DNA of 64,000 bases from Curtobacterium sp. MCLR17_032 (GCF_003234795.2 NZ_CP126268.1:2914001-2978000); one strand, 5' to 3'; positions 42,591 through 51,266 are shown, numbered from the stretch's first letter. Numbers and translations are program-made. Notes: generated by a model not told the origin, from the letters alone.

Positions 42591-43809
42591 GCCCCCCACC
42601 GGAGACGACCTGCAGCGGATGCTCGTCTCGATGAAGCAGAACGTCCTCGAGCACGCCGAGGAACGTCACCCGAAGCCCAAGCGCCACCGCAGCCGCATCG
42701 TCATCGCCACCATCGCCCTCCTCGCCCTCGGCACCGCCGGTGGCGCCGTCGCCCTCGCCGTCGTCCCGCAGGTCCAGCAGGCCGCGCCGGCACCGAGCCC
42801 GACGACCGAGCCGTCGGTGCCGGCGAGCACGCCGGCGTCCGCGCCGGTCGTCGACACCCCGGCTCCGAAGCCGTCCGCATCGAGCGCCGCCGCGCCGTCG
42901 CGGTACCCGTCCGACTGCCGAGCGCTGTACTCCGACGCGGACCGGGAGCGGCTCTTCGGCAGGACGCCCCTCACCCAGAGCCCCGCGCACCCGGACGGCA
43001 CGACCGTGCCCGCACCGTCGACGATGCCGTACGCCGGCGGCACCTGGACCGCTTCCGAGTGGCTCGACTGCGTCTGGGCGGATCCCCGCGCCGACGTCAG
43101 CGGCATCCACGTGACCATCGGCAGCGCCTCGGCCGCGGCGCTGTCGGGTCGCGAGGACGGGTTGCGCGCGGCCGGTGCCGACTGCGCTCCGGGCGACGGC
43201 GGGACGGTCTGCTCGCGCAGGTTCCGAGCTGACCCGTCCCCGGAGGACGGCACCGAGACCTCGTGGTGGGACGGCGACGGTCGCTGGATCACGATCAGCC
43301 AGGTCAACGCACCCACCTCGGGCCTGCTGTCGGCGACCATCGCCGGGCTCTCGTCCGACCGCGTCGGACCGGGCTCCTGGGTCGTGAGCGGCGCGGGCGT
43401 CGGACCGATCACCATCGGCAGCGCCTACCAGGACGTGGTGGCGGCGGTCGGACCGGTGGTGCCGCAGGCGAACGGCTCCTGCCCGAACCCGAACGTCGGG
43501 ATCTTCGACTCCGGTGACCTGCACCTCGTCGTCCAGCAGGCGGACGGCAAGGTCATCGGCGTCGAGGCCGGCGGACTGACCACCGCGGCCGGGATGGGCC
43601 GGGGCAACAGCCTCGACCAGCTCCGGGCGGCCTACCCGGACCTCACCCGCACGCCGGGCTACGGCGACGACTCGTCTCCCTCGTTCGCCTACTGGAGCGT
43701 CCGTGACGGCGACCGGTCGGTGACGTTCGAGATGGACGACGCCGGCACGTCGGTGATCGGCGTGTGGGTCGGCGTGGATCCGCGGCCGCCGTACGAGTAC
43801 TGCGGCTGA
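42580..43809 (+). CDS. Membrane-anchored protein coupled to the ECF sigma factor
   Basis: A 409-residue protein with a short cytoplasmic N-terminus (GDDLQRMLVSMKQNVLEHAEE), one transmembrane helix at about 39-62, a Pro/Thr/Ser linker and a large external domain. The outer part has several Cys (SDCRALYS, LDCVWADP, ADCAPGDG, VCSRRF, SCPNPNVG, YEYCG), probably disulfides, and a repeat-like C-terminal half. It overlaps the sigma gene by 11 bp. By position it could be an anti-sigma factor or sensor of a new type; no known anti-sigma fold is recognised, so the role is inference. Confidence 0.65.
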   Translation: MNTEPPTGDDLQRMLVSMKQNVLEHAEERHPKPKRHRSRIVIATIALLALGTAGGAVALAVVPQVQQAAPAPSPTTEPSVPASTPASAPVVDTPAPKPSASSAAAPSRYPSDCRALYSDADRERLFGRTPLTQSPAHPDGTTVPAPSTMPYAGGTWTASEWLDCVWADPRADVSGIHVTIGSASAAALSGREDGLRAAGADCAPGDGGTVCSRRFRADPSPEDGTETSWWDGDGRWITISQVNAPTSGLLSATIAGLSSDRVGPGSWVVSGAGVGPITIGSAYQDVVAAVGPVVPQANGSCPNPNVGIFDSGDLHLVVQQADGKVIGVEAGGLTTAAGMGRGNSLDQLRAAYPDLTRTPGYGDDSSPSFAYWSVRDGDRSVTFEMDDAGTSVIGVWVGVDPRPPYEYCG

Positions 43810-43827
43810 GTCCCCGCGGCGGACGGG

Positions 43828-43878
43828 CTGCGGCCTTCCCGGGGCTGCACCCTTCCCGGGTCTGCACCCTTCCCGGGC
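43828..43878. repeat. Three 17-bp tandem repeats upstream of the Old Yellow Enzyme gene
   Basis: CTGCGGCCTTCCCGGGG (43828), CTGCACCCTTCCCGGGT (43845) and CTGCACCCTTCCCGGGC (43862) follow each other directly. They lie just ahead of the operator-like palindrome at 43884. Confidence 0.7.
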
Positions 43879-43883
43879 AATCG

Positions 43884-43901
43884 GTACGACGACAGTCGTA
43901 C
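43884..43901. promoter_or_regulatory. Operator-like palindrome overlapping the OYE promoter
   Basis: GTACGAC-N4-GTCGTAC is perfect in both arms. Its right arm runs into TACTGT (43899-43904), a likely -10 box, so a repressor bound here should block the promoter. Confidence 0.55.
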
Positions 43902-43942
43902 TGTGGACGAGCCCACGAACCGAACAACCGGGAAGGACCCGC

Positions 43943-45025
43943 GTGACCCACGCACTCTTCGACCCCATCACCCTCCGCGGACTCGAGATCCGGAACCGCG
44001 TCTGGATCCCGCCGATGTGCCAGTACATGGTCGAGGCGCAGGACGGCGTCCCCACGCCCTGGCACCTCGTGCACCTGGGCGGTCTGGCCCGCGGCGGTGC
44101 CGGCGCAGTGGTCGTCGAGGCCACCGGCGTCGTCCCCGAGGGCCGCATCAGCCCGCAGGACCTCGGCCTCTGGAACGACGAGCAGCGCGACGCGTTCCGG
44201 CCGATCACCGACTTCATCCACAGCCAGGGGGCCGTCGCCGGCATCCAGCTCGCCCACGCCGGCCGCAAGGCCTCCACCAGCCGCGAGTGGGGTCCCACCG
44301 CGGGCGGCGGCAACGTCGCGCCGGAGCAGGGCGGGTGGCAGCCGGTCGGCCCGTCGCCGGTCGCGTTCCCCGGCCTGCACGTCCCCACCGAGCTGACCGT
44401 CGAGGGCATCGCCGACGTGGTCCGGGCCTTCGCGGTCGCCGCACGCCGCGCCGTCGACGCCGGCTTCGACCTGCTGGAACTGCACGGAGCCCACGGGTAC
44501 CTGCTGCACGAGTTCCTGTCGCCCCTGTCGAACGAGCGCACCGACCAGTACGGCGGCTCGCTCGAGAACCGCGCCCGTGCCCTCCTCGAGACGGTCGACG
44601 CCGTCCGGGCCGAGGTCGGCGAGGACGTCCCGCTCGTGGTCCGTCTGTCCGCGACCGACTGGGTCGAGGGCGGCTGGGACCTCTCCGAGTCCGAGCAGCT
44701 GTCCGCCTGGCTCGGCGAGCACGGGGTCGACCTCGTGTCGGTGTCGACCGGCGGCAACGTCCAGAACGCCCCGATCCCGGTCGGCCCCGGCTACCAGCTG
44801 CCGTTCGCGACCGCGATCCGGCAGGCCACGGGCGTGCCGGTCGCGGCCGTCGGGATGATCGACGACCCGTTCCAGGCGGAGCAGATCGTCGCCCTCGGGC
44901 AGGCCGACGTGGTGCTCATCGGGCGGGGCGCGCTGCGCGACCCGAACTTCCCGATCCGTGCCGCGCAGGCGCTCCGGGTGGACCTGCCGTACAAGCCGGC
45001 ACCGTACGAGCGCGCCTACCGCTGA
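43943..45025 (+). CDS. Old Yellow Enzyme family NADPH:flavin oxidoreductase (YqjM-like)
   Basis: A 360-residue FMN enzyme that reduces activated C=C bonds of enals, enones and nitro compounds. It is of the YqjM class: Cys26 in IPPMCQYMVE is the flavin-tuning Cys, the substrate pair is in IQLAHAGRKAS (His-x-x-x region), the FMN loop is LLELHGAHGYLLHEFLSPLSNERTDQYGGSLENR, and the phosphate site is LIGRGALRDPNFP near the C-terminus. GTG with ribosome site GGAAGGA. The upstream palindrome suggests induction by electrophiles. Confidence 0.93.
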   Translation: MTHALFDPITLRGLEIRNRVWIPPMCQYMVEAQDGVPTPWHLVHLGGLARGGAGAVVVEATGVVPEGRISPQDLGLWNDEQRDAFRPITDFIHSQGAVAGIQLAHAGRKASTSREWGPTAGGGNVAPEQGGWQPVGPSPVAFPGLHVPTELTVEGIADVVRAFAVAARRAVDAGFDLLELHGAHGYLLHEFLSPLSNERTDQYGGSLENRARALLETVDAVRAEVGEDVPLVVRLSATDWVEGGWDLSESEQLSAWLGEHGVDLVSVSTGGNVQNAPIPVGPGYQLPFATAIRQATGVPVAAVGMIDDPFQAEQIVALGQADVVLIGRGALRDPNFPIRAAQALRVDLPYKPAPYERAYR

Positions 45026-45037
45026 TGCGCGCGAGGT

Positions 45038-45075
45038 GACGGACGGGAGGCCCGCACCACGGCCTCCCGTCCGTC
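45038..45075 (+). terminator. Palindrome of the GACGGACGGGAGGC family, copy 3
   Basis: GACGGACGGGAGGCC (45038-45052) pairs perfectly with 45061-45075 over an 8-nt loop, 12 bp after the OYE stop. Likely terminator. Confidence 0.65.
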
Positions 45076-45152
45076 GCCCTCCACAGGTGGCCGGGTCCCG
45101 ACCACCGTCCACAGGTCGGTGTCGCCGCGGCGGCCCTGCCGACATGAGCCGC

Positions 45153-45158
45153 TACCGT
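45153..45158 (+). promoter_or_regulatory. -10 box, leaderless promoter of the NarL-type kinase
   Basis: TACCGT ends 7 nt before the ATG at 45166. The in-frame GTG at 45157 would start inside the box and is rejected. Confidence 0.55.
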
Positions 45159-45165
45159 GGTCCCC

Positions 45166-46464
45166 ATGACGGGCACGGGGGTGACCGCCGGGGACGGACC
45201 GGCGCGCAGCGAGGAGTGGTCGCGGCTACCGGTGGGGCGGCGCGAACACCGGCAGGACGCGGTCCTGGCGCTCGTGCTCGCCGCCGCGCTCACGGTGTCG
45301 ATGACCCTCTACGGCGCGATCGGCCTGTACGACGACCCGGCTCCGTGGTGGGTGTCCGCGCTGATGGTCGTCGCGAACGCCGGACCCCTGGCCTTCCGCC
45401 GGCGTTTCCCGATGTCGGTCGCCGTCGTCACGGCGCTGGCCTTCGCCGCGACCCAGCTCCTGCACGTGCCAGAGGGGCTGTTCCTCAACTTCACGCTGTT
45501 CATCGCCCTGTACACGGTCGGTGCCTGGTGCTCCGACCGGACCCGCGCCGAACTGGTGCGCTGGGTCCTCATCCTCGGCATGTTCGCGTGGGTGTTCCTG
45601 GCGATCGTGTTCCGGTGGTCGGTGCCGAGCGCGCTGCCCGACGACGGTGACTCGGCGATCCCGCCGTACGTGGCGAACTCCCTGCTGGCGATCGTCATCA
45701 ACCTCGTGTACTTCGGCGCGGCCTGGTACTCCGGCAACCGTGCCTGGACGGCCGCGGTCGCCAAGCACGACCTCGACGAGCGCACCGTCGAGCTGGCCGC
45801 CGAGCGGGAACGGTCCGCGGCGCAGGCGGTCGCGCTCGAACGGGTCCGGATCGCCCGCGAACTCCACGACGTCGTCGCCCACCACGTGTCGCTGATGGGC
45901 GTGCAGGCCGGTGCCGCCCGACGGGTGCTCGAGCGCGATGCGGAGCAGGCCGCCGCGTCCCTCGCCGTCGTCGAGGACAGCGCCCGGACCGCGGTCGAGG
46001 AACTCCGCCGGATGCTCGGCACCCTCCGCCAGACCGACGCCGACGGGCACACGCTGCCCGCGGACGCGCCGAGCACCGAGGGGCTCGCGCGCCTGCCGGA
46101 GCTCGCGGCCGCCGCGACGACCGCCGGGCACGCGACCGGCTTCAGCGTCGTCGGCGACGAACGCGCCGTCCCGCCGACCGTCGCCTCGGTCACCTACCGG
46201 ATCGCCCAAGAGGCGGTGACGAACGTCCTCAAGCACGCCGGCCCGGACGCCCGCGCCGACCTGCGGCTGCGCTACCTGCCGGACGCCCTCGAGCTCGAGG
46301 TGACCGACACGGGTGCCGGGGCACGGGCCTCCCGGTCGACCGCGGGCAGCGGACTCGGCCACGTCGGGATGCGCGAGCGCGTCGACGCGGTCGGCGGACG
46401 GATCGAGATCGGGCCCCGAGCCCGCGGCGGCTACCTGGTGCGGGCATGGCTGCCGACGGCGTGA
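45166..46464 (+). CDS. Sensor histidine kinase, HisKA_3 (NarL/DesK-type)
   Basis: A 432-residue kinase with about five N-terminal membrane helices (residues 28-190) and no large external domain, as in intramembrane-sensing kinases such as LiaS and DesK. The HisKA_3 motif is ERVRIARELHDVVAHHVSLMGVQAG with the phospho-His near residue 238. The ATPase domain has YRIAQEAVTNVLKHA and SGLGHVGMRERVDAVGG. It overlaps its response regulator by GTGA. It probably senses membrane or antibiotic stress and drives the ABC exporter next door. Confidence 0.92.
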   Translation: MTGTGVTAGDGPARSEEWSRLPVGRREHRQDAVLALVLAAALTVSMTLYGAIGLYDDPAPWWVSALMVVANAGPLAFRRRFPMSVAVVTALAFAATQLLHVPEGLFLNFTLFIALYTVGAWCSDRTRAELVRWVLILGMFAWVFLAIVFRWSVPSALPDDGDSAIPPYVANSLLAIVINLVYFGAAWYSGNRAWTAAVAKHDLDERTVELAAERERSAAQAVALERVRIARELHDVVAHHVSLMGVQAGAARRVLERDAEQAAASLAVVEDSARTAVEELRRMLGTLRQTDADGHTLPADAPSTEGLARLPELAAAATTAGHATGFSVVGDERAVPPTVASVTYRIAQEAVTNVLKHAGPDARADLRLRYLPDALELEVTDTGAGARASRSTAGSGLGHVGMRERVDAVGGRIEIGPRARGGYLVRAWLPTA

Positions 46465-47153
46465 TCCGGGTGGTCCTGGCCGACGACCAGGACCTGGTGC
46501 GGGCGGGCTTCCGGGTGATCCTCGAGTCCGAACCCGGCGTGCGGGTCGTGGCCGAGGCCCGCGACGGTGCGGCAGCGGTCGCGGCCGTCGCCGAGCACCG
46601 CCCGGACGTGGTGTGCCTCGACGTGCAGATGCCCGGCGTCGACGGGCTCGAGGCGGCACGGCGGATCACCGCGACGGACGACCCGCCGGCGGTGCTCGTG
46701 CTGACCACGTTCGACACCGACGAGTACCTGTTCGACGCCCTCGCGGCCGGTGCCAGCGGGTTCCTGCTGAAGAACGCCTCCCCCGAGAAGCTCATCGAGG
46801 CGGTGCGGACCGTCGCCGCCGGGGACGCCCTGCTCGCCCCCGACGTGACCCGGCGGGTGATCAGCCGCGCGACGACGGCGAGCGTGCCCGTGGTGACGCC
46901 GGCTGCCGAGCCGCCGACCGTCAGCCCCGAACCCTGCGCGGCTCCGGTGCCCGGCCTGACCGAGCGTGAGACCGAGGTGCTCCGGCTGCTCGGACGGGGA
47001 CTCAGCAACGCCGAGATCGCCCGGCTGCTCTTCGTCGGGGACGCCACCGTGAAGACCCACGTGTCGAACGTGCTGCAGAAGCTCGGCCTGCGCGACCGGA
47101 TCCAGGCCGTCGTGTGGGCGTACGAGAACGGCGTGGTCCGCTCCGGCGACTGA
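46461..47153 (+). CDS. NarL/LuxR-type response regulator
   Basis: A 230-residue regulator. The receiver begins IRVVLADDQDLVRAGFRVIL, the phospho-Asp is in VVCLDVQMPGVDGL near residue 54, and the Lys in GFLLKNASPEKL. A linker rich in Pro/Ala (residues 140-165) leads to the LuxR HTH: LTERETEVLRLLGRGLSNAEIARLLFVGDATVKTHVSNVLQKL. GTG at 46461 overlaps the kinase stop (GTGA); an in-frame ATG at 46446 is possible but adds residues not typical of the family. Confidence 0.92.
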   Translation: MIRVVLADDQDLVRAGFRVILESEPGVRVVAEARDGAAAVAAVAEHRPDVVCLDVQMPGVDGLEAARRITATDDPPAVLVLTTFDTDEYLFDALAAGASGFLLKNASPEKLIEAVRTVAAGDALLAPDVTRRVISRATTASVPVVTPAAEPPTVSPEPCAAPVPGLTERETEVLRLLGRGLSNAEIARLLFVGDATVKTHVSNVLQKLGLRDRIQAVVWAYENGVVRSGD

Positions 47154-47232
47154 CCTGGCCTCCCCCGCGCGGCGGAGACGACGCCGGCGCGATCCCCGTC
47201 GCGTGTGGGAGGCACCGAACCGCCCGCTCTCG

Positions 47233-47238
47233 TAGCGT
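47233..47238 (+). promoter_or_regulatory. -10 box of the ABC exporter genes
   Basis: TAGCGT in the context CGTAGCGTCG, 38 nt before the ATG. The leader carries the ribosome site GGAAGGGA. Confidence 0.45.
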
Positions 47239-47276
47239 CGGAGGCGCAGCGACGGCCGCTGCGGAAGGGACCCGCC

Positions 47277-48158
47277 ATGCTCAGCATCGAGGGAGTGACC
47301 AAGCACTTCGGCGAGCGCCAGGTGCTCGATGACGTCGGCTTCACCGTCGGCCGCGGACGGTTGACCGGGTTCGTCGGCGGCAACGGCGCCGGCAAGACCA
47401 CCACCATGCGCATCATGCTCGGCGTGCTCGACGCCGACAGCGGCACGGTCGCGATCGACGGCGTCCCGATCGGCCCCGCCGACCGACGTCGGTTCGGGTA
47501 CATGCCCGAGGAGCGCGGCCTCTACCCCAAGATGCCGGTCGCCGAGCAGGTCACCTACCTGGCGCGGCTGCACGGCGTCGACCGCCGGACCGCGGCCGCC
47601 CGGACGACCGAGCTGCTCGAGCGGCTCGAACTCGGCGCGCACGCCACGGACCCGGTGGAGAAGCTCTCGCTCGGCAACCAGCAGCGGGTGCAGGTCGCCG
47701 CGGCCCTGGCGCACCGACCCGAGGTCCTGGTGCTCGACGAGCCGTTCTCCGGGCTCGACCCGATGGCCGTCGACACGGTCCTCGGCGTCCTCCGCGAGAC
47801 GGCGGCGGACGGGGTGCCGGTGCTGTTCTCCAGCCACCAGCTCGACGTCGTCGAACGGCTCTGCGACGACGTCGTCGTGATCGCCGGCGGTCGGATCCGG
47901 GCCGCCGGGCCGCAGGACGAGCTCCGTCGCAACGCCGGTCCCGCCGCGTGGGAGATCCTGGTGGCGGACGACGTCGCCTGGCTCCGCGACGAACCCGGGG
48001 TCACCATCCGGGCCTTCGACGGCGGGTACGCCCTGTTCGAGGCGGACGAGTCCGTCGCCCAGACCGTCCTGCAGCGCGCGGTCGCCCGTGGCGGAGTGGC
48101 GTCGTTCGGCGCGCGGGTTCCCCGGCTCAGCGAGGTCTTCACGGAGGTCGTCCGATGA
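47277..48158 (+). CDS. ABC exporter ATP-binding protein (NatA-like)
   Basis: A 293-residue ATPase. Walker A is GGNGAGKTTTMRIM near residue 37, the signature is KLSLGNQQRVQVAAAL near 128, Walker B is VLVLDEPFSGLDPMAVD near 152, and the H-loop is LFSSHQLDVVERL near 185. The C-terminal extension (about 215-293) is the DUF4162-like domain found in NatA and drug-exporter ATPases. It overlaps the permease by ATGA. Placement after a NarL-type two-component system fits antibiotic- or stress-induced export. Confidence 0.9.
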   Translation: MLSIEGVTKHFGERQVLDDVGFTVGRGRLTGFVGGNGAGKTTTMRIMLGVLDADSGTVAIDGVPIGPADRRRFGYMPEERGLYPKMPVAEQVTYLARLHGVDRRTAAARTTELLERLELGAHATDPVEKLSLGNQQRVQVAAALAHRPEVLVLDEPFSGLDPMAVDTVLGVLRETAADGVPVLFSSHQLDVVERLCDDVVVIAGGRIRAAGPQDELRRNAGPAAWEILVADDVAWLRDEPGVTIRAFDGGYALFEADESVAQTVLQRAVARGGVASFGARVPRLSEVFTEVVR

Positions 48159-49255
48159 GCGCCGTCCAGCGCGGCATCCTGCAGCGCAGCACCGTCGACG
48201 CCGTCCGGCTCGTCACCGTGCGGGAGATCCAGGCCCGGCTCCGCAGCAAGGCATTCGTCGTCTCCGCGGTGATCCTGCTCGTGATGGTCGTGGCGGGCAT
48301 CGTCGTCGCGGGCATCGTCGGGAAGTCGACGGCGAACGCGACGACCCCGGTCGCCGTGGTCAGCGGGGTGACCCTGCCGAGCTCGGACGGGCTCGACGTG
48401 ACCAGGACGTCCGACCGTGCCGCGGCCGAGCAGCTCGTCCGTGACGGCGAGGTGGACGCCGCGATCGTCCCCGACGGCGGGCAGCTCGGCTTCCGTGTCG
48501 TCGGCCTCGACAGCGCCCCGACCGACGTCGTCCAGGCGCTCAGTGTCTCGCCCGAGGTCGACCTGCTCGACCCCGGCGCCCTGCCGCCCGGTCTGGTGTC
48601 CCTGGTGGGCATCGCGTTCGGTGTGGTGTTCTTCGCCTCGGCCGTCACCTTCGGCCAGTCGATCGCGCAGAGCGTCGTGGAGGAGAAGTCCACCCGGGTC
48701 GTGGAGATCCTGATGGCGGCGATCCCGGCTCGGGCGCTGCTGGCGGGCAAGGTGATCGGCAACAGCGTGATGGCGCTCGGCCAGATCGTGGCGATCGCGG
48801 TCGCGGCCGCCGTGGCCCTGGCGGTGACCGGGCAGGACAACCTCTTCACGCTGCTCGGCCCGAGCGCGCTCTGGTTCGTCGGGTTCTTCGCGGTCGGGTT
48901 CGTCCTCATCGCGGCGCTGTTCGCGGCCTCGGCAGCACTGGTGTCCCGGCAGGAGGACGTCGGCAGCGTGACCACCCCGGTGATGATGCTGCTGATGATC
49001 CCGTACTTCCTCATCGTGTTCGCCGCGGACGACCCGACGATCCTCGGGATCATGTCGTACGTGCCGTTCAGCGCTCCGATCGGCATGCCGGTCCGGATCT
49101 TCCTGGGAACGGCCGAGTGGTGGGAGCCCCTGCTGTCGCTGGTCGTCGTCGCGGTGTCCGCCCTGGTCGTCGTGCTCCTCGGTGCGCGGGTCTACGAGAA
49201 CGCCCTGCTCCGCACCGGTGGCCGGGTGAAGCTGGCCGAGGCGATCCGCGGCTGA
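48155..49255 (+). CDS. ABC-2 type exporter permease (NatB-like)
   Basis: A 366-residue permease with one helix near residue 30, a long extracellular loop (about 55-145) and five or six helices from about 150 to 355, the topology of NatB/ABC2_membrane_3 proteins. The cytoplasmic motif QSVVEEKSTRVVEILMAAIPARALLAGKV is the typical coupling region of this family. It works with the ATPase that overlaps it. Substrate may be sodium, a peptide or a drug. Confidence 0.9.
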   Translation: MSAVQRGILQRSTVDAVRLVTVREIQARLRSKAFVVSAVILLVMVVAGIVVAGIVGKSTANATTPVAVVSGVTLPSSDGLDVTRTSDRAAAEQLVRDGEVDAAIVPDGGQLGFRVVGLDSAPTDVVQALSVSPEVDLLDPGALPPGLVSLVGIAFGVVFFASAVTFGQSIAQSVVEEKSTRVVEILMAAIPARALLAGKVIGNSVMALGQIVAIAVAAAVALAVTGQDNLFTLLGPSALWFVGFFAVGFVLIAALFAASAALVSRQEDVGSVTTPVMMLLMIPYFLIVFAADDPTILGIMSYVPFSAPIGMPVRIFLGTAEWWEPLLSLVVVAVSALVVVLLGARVYENALLRTGGRVKLAEAIRG

Positions 49256-49359
49256 CCCGCGGTGATGCGGTGACGCGGTGATGGTCCGCAGGACGCGGCC
49301 GGTCGGTCCCCCGTGGCGGTTCCCGGACACCGGGCTGCCACGGGGGACGGCCGTCGTGG

Positions 49360-49365
49360 GATGCT
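49360..49365 (+). promoter_or_regulatory. Possible -10 box of the AraC-family gene
   Basis: GATGCT ends 7 nt before the ATG at 49373, the same arrangement as at 15961 and 39340. Confidence 0.45.
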
Positions 49366-49372
49366 TCGCCTG

Positions 49373-50347
49373 ATGCCGATCGACGACGCGATGCCGGTGC
49401 GTCTCGACGTGACGGGGACGGACCTCGGAGAGGCCGCGAGCTTCATCGCGGACCTCTACGGTGCCGACCTGCACGTCGGGCCCGTCACGACGCCGTTCTC
49501 GTTCCGGTACGTCGCCCTCGGCGACAGCACGATGTCGCTGCACACGTCGCAGTTCGCCGGTCACGTCGACGGGGACCTGCCGCCCTCCGACGCCGTCATC
49601 GTGCAGTGGCTGCAGTCCGGGTCCTCGCGGCTCGACACCGGGGGCACGGTGCTCGAGATGGAGCCCGGCATCCCCGTGCCCCTGCTCCCCGACCGCACGT
49701 TCTCGTTCGCGATGGACGACTACGAACAGCGACTCGTGCACCTGTCCCGCGAGGCCGTCGAACGCGTCGCGGCCGAGCAGGGCGCCGACCTGTCCGCCGG
49801 GCTGCGCTTCGACCACCTGACCGCACCCTCCGAGCAGTCCGTGCGGACCTGGCACAACACGGTGTCCCTCATCTCGCACACCCTCCGCGACGGGACGCCC
49901 GGGCGGCTGCTGCACGCCGAGATGGCCCGGCTGGCGGCGGCGTCCCTGCTGGAGATGTACCCGCAGCAACGTCCGGTGCGTCGGCGCCCCGAGGGCACCG
50001 CGCTGTCGGTGCACGTCCGCGCGGCCGTCGAGTACATCCAGGACCACGCCCGGATGCCGATCACGACGAGTTCCCTGGCGCGCCACCTCGACGTCAGTCT
50101 GCGCGCGCTGCAGGAGGCCTTCCAGCGGGACCTGCAGACCACGCCGAACGCCTACATCCGGCAGGTCCGCCTGGACCGGGTGCGCCAGGAGTTGCTCGTC
50201 TCCGACCCGACCGCCGTCTCGGTGCGCGAGGTCGCCGCGGCCTGGGGGTTCGCTCACCTCGGACGCTTCGCGCAGCAGTACGCGGCGGAGTTCGGCGAGA
50301 GCCCGAGGGACACGCTCGAACGGTCGGACGAGCTTCGGCCTAGATGA
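49373..50347 (+). CDS. AraC-family transcriptional regulator
   Basis: A 324-residue regulator. Residues about 1-190 are a variable sensing domain of the AraC-binding-like (cupin-like) type; residues about 215-320 hold the two-HTH AraC domain (VRAAVEYIQDHARMPITTSSLARHLDVSLRALQEAFQRDLQTTPNAYIRQVRLDRVRQELL ... VREVAAAWGFAHLGRFAQQYAAEFGESPRDTL). The ATG at 49373 follows a GATGCT box by 7 nt. Its last 8 bp overlap the end of the convergent TetR gene. Targets are unknown. Confidence 0.88.
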   Translation: MPIDDAMPVRLDVTGTDLGEAASFIADLYGADLHVGPVTTPFSFRYVALGDSTMSLHTSQFAGHVDGDLPPSDAVIVQWLQSGSSRLDTGGTVLEMEPGIPVPLLPDRTFSFAMDDYEQRLVHLSREAVERVAAEQGADLSAGLRFDHLTAPSEQSVRTWHNTVSLISHTLRDGTPGRLLHAEMARLAAASLLEMYPQQRPVRRRPEGTALSVHVRAAVEYIQDHARMPITTSSLARHLDVSLRALQEAFQRDLQTTPNAYIRQVRLDRVRQELLVSDPTAVSVREVAAAWGFAHLGRFAQQYAAEFGESPRDTLERSDELRPR

Positions 50348-50939
50348 AGTCGGTGTGCGCGCTGGGCGCGTAGGCCGTCATGAGGGTGGCCGCCGCGAGC
50401 CGGGCGGATCGCGCCGGGCGGGTGGTGCGGTGGATCGCCGACTCGACCTTGGCGCCCTCGACCAGCAGGGAGAGCGCATCGGCCACGTGCACGGGCAGAC
50501 CGGCGCGACCGGCGAGGGCGTGCAGGTGCGCCTCGATGCCGCGCAGGTGTTCGTGGGCCAGCGCGGCGACGCGGGACTCGGAGCGGCCGAGTTCGCCGTA
50601 GCCGTTGATGAACGCGCAACCGGTCCAGGTCGGGTCACGGAAGCAGGCCTCGAGGTGCGCGAACACGGTGAGGATCTCGTCCCGGGCATCTGCGGCTCCG
50701 AGGGCGGCCTCGGCGAGCCCGTCGTTCCACTGCGCGTGCCGGTGTTCCAGCACGGCGACGACGACGTCGATCGGGTCCGGGAAGTACGCCCGGACCGTGT
50801 CCGGGTCCGTCCCGGCGAGCGTCGCGACGGTGGCGTGGTCGAGGCCGGCGGCACCCTCGGCGGTGAAGACCCGGTCGGCGGCGTCGACGACGCGAGCACG
50901 GTCCCAGCGGTGCGGTTCGTGCTCGACGTCGACGCCCAC
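50340..50939 (-). CDS. TetR-family regulator of the tiny-gene cassette
   Basis: A 199-residue regulator. The HTH is at about 15-58: WDRARVVDAADRVFTAEGAAGLDHATVATLAGTDPDTVRAYFPDPIDVVVAVLEHR, a somewhat divergent TetR motif with the usual YF after the recognition helix. The C-terminal ligand domain has CFRDPTWTGCAFINGYGELG, similar to the PWTGC/GCL motifs of TetR_C proteins. The GTG start lies one base after the stop of the upstream 54-residue gene, so it is the last gene of a five-gene coupled unit. It probably autoregulates through a palindrome near 51691. Confidence 0.78.
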   Translation of the reverse strand: MGVDVEHEPHRWDRARVVDAADRVFTAEGAAGLDHATVATLAGTDPDTVRAYFPDPIDVVVAVLEHRHAQWNDGLAEAALGAADARDEILTVFAHLEACFRDPTWTGCAFINGYGELGRSESRVAALAHEHLRGIEAHLHALAGRAGLPVHVADALSLLVEGAKVESAIHRTTRPARSARLAAATLMTAYAPSAHTDFI

Positions 50940-50940
50940 G

Positions 50941-51105
50941 TCAGATGGTCGTCGTCGTCGTGGTGCGGAGCGCGGTGCTCCGGGCGGTGCGCTCGGCACA
51001 GAGTGCCTCGAGGCGTCCGAGGCGGGCCCAGACGACCCGGTGGTCGGCACTCAGCCCGGACGAGTCGGCCGTCACGCGGACCGGTCCCTGCTCGAAGGCG
51101 ATCAC
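50941..51105 (-). CDS. Tiny gene D of the TetR cassette, 54 residues
   Basis: Unrecognised. It starts with GTG overlapping the previous stop (GTGA) and encodes VIAFEQGPVRVTADSSGL... ending in a run of six Thr and Ile. The middle, RVVWARLGRLEALCAERTARS, could form an amphipathic helix; there is one Cys. Coupling on both sides (GTGA before, one base to the TetR start after) argues that it is translated. Confidence 0.5.
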   Translation of the reverse strand: MIAFEQGPVRVTADSSGLSADHRVVWARLGRLEALCAERTARSTALRTTTTTTI

Positions 51106-51266
51106 GCGGCGGCCTGGAAGAAGTCGGCGTACGTCGGGTCGGTGCTGACACCGATGCCGAGCCGGCTGATCACGATCCGGTCGATCTCGAGGGGCGAGGA
51201 CATGCCTCGACGGTGCCACTCCAGCGGGTCGGAGCGGAGTTCCTGCATCAGGGTGGAGTCACGCAC
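51102..51266 (-). CDS. Tiny gene C of the TetR cassette, 54 residues
   Basis: Unrecognised. It encodes VRDSTLMQELRSDPLEWHRRG then MSSPLEIDRIVISRLGIGV and a C-terminal TDPTYADFFQAAA. No Cys, no signal peptide. A good ribosome site (AGGAGG) lies 6 nt before its GTG, inside gene B. The alternation of charged and hydrophobic residues suggests a small helical, possibly DNA- or protein-binding, module. It overlaps B by 8 bp and D by 4 bp. Confidence 0.55.
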   Translation of the reverse strand: MRDSTLMQELRSDPLEWHRRGMSSPLEIDRIVISRLGIGVSTDPTYADFFQAAA

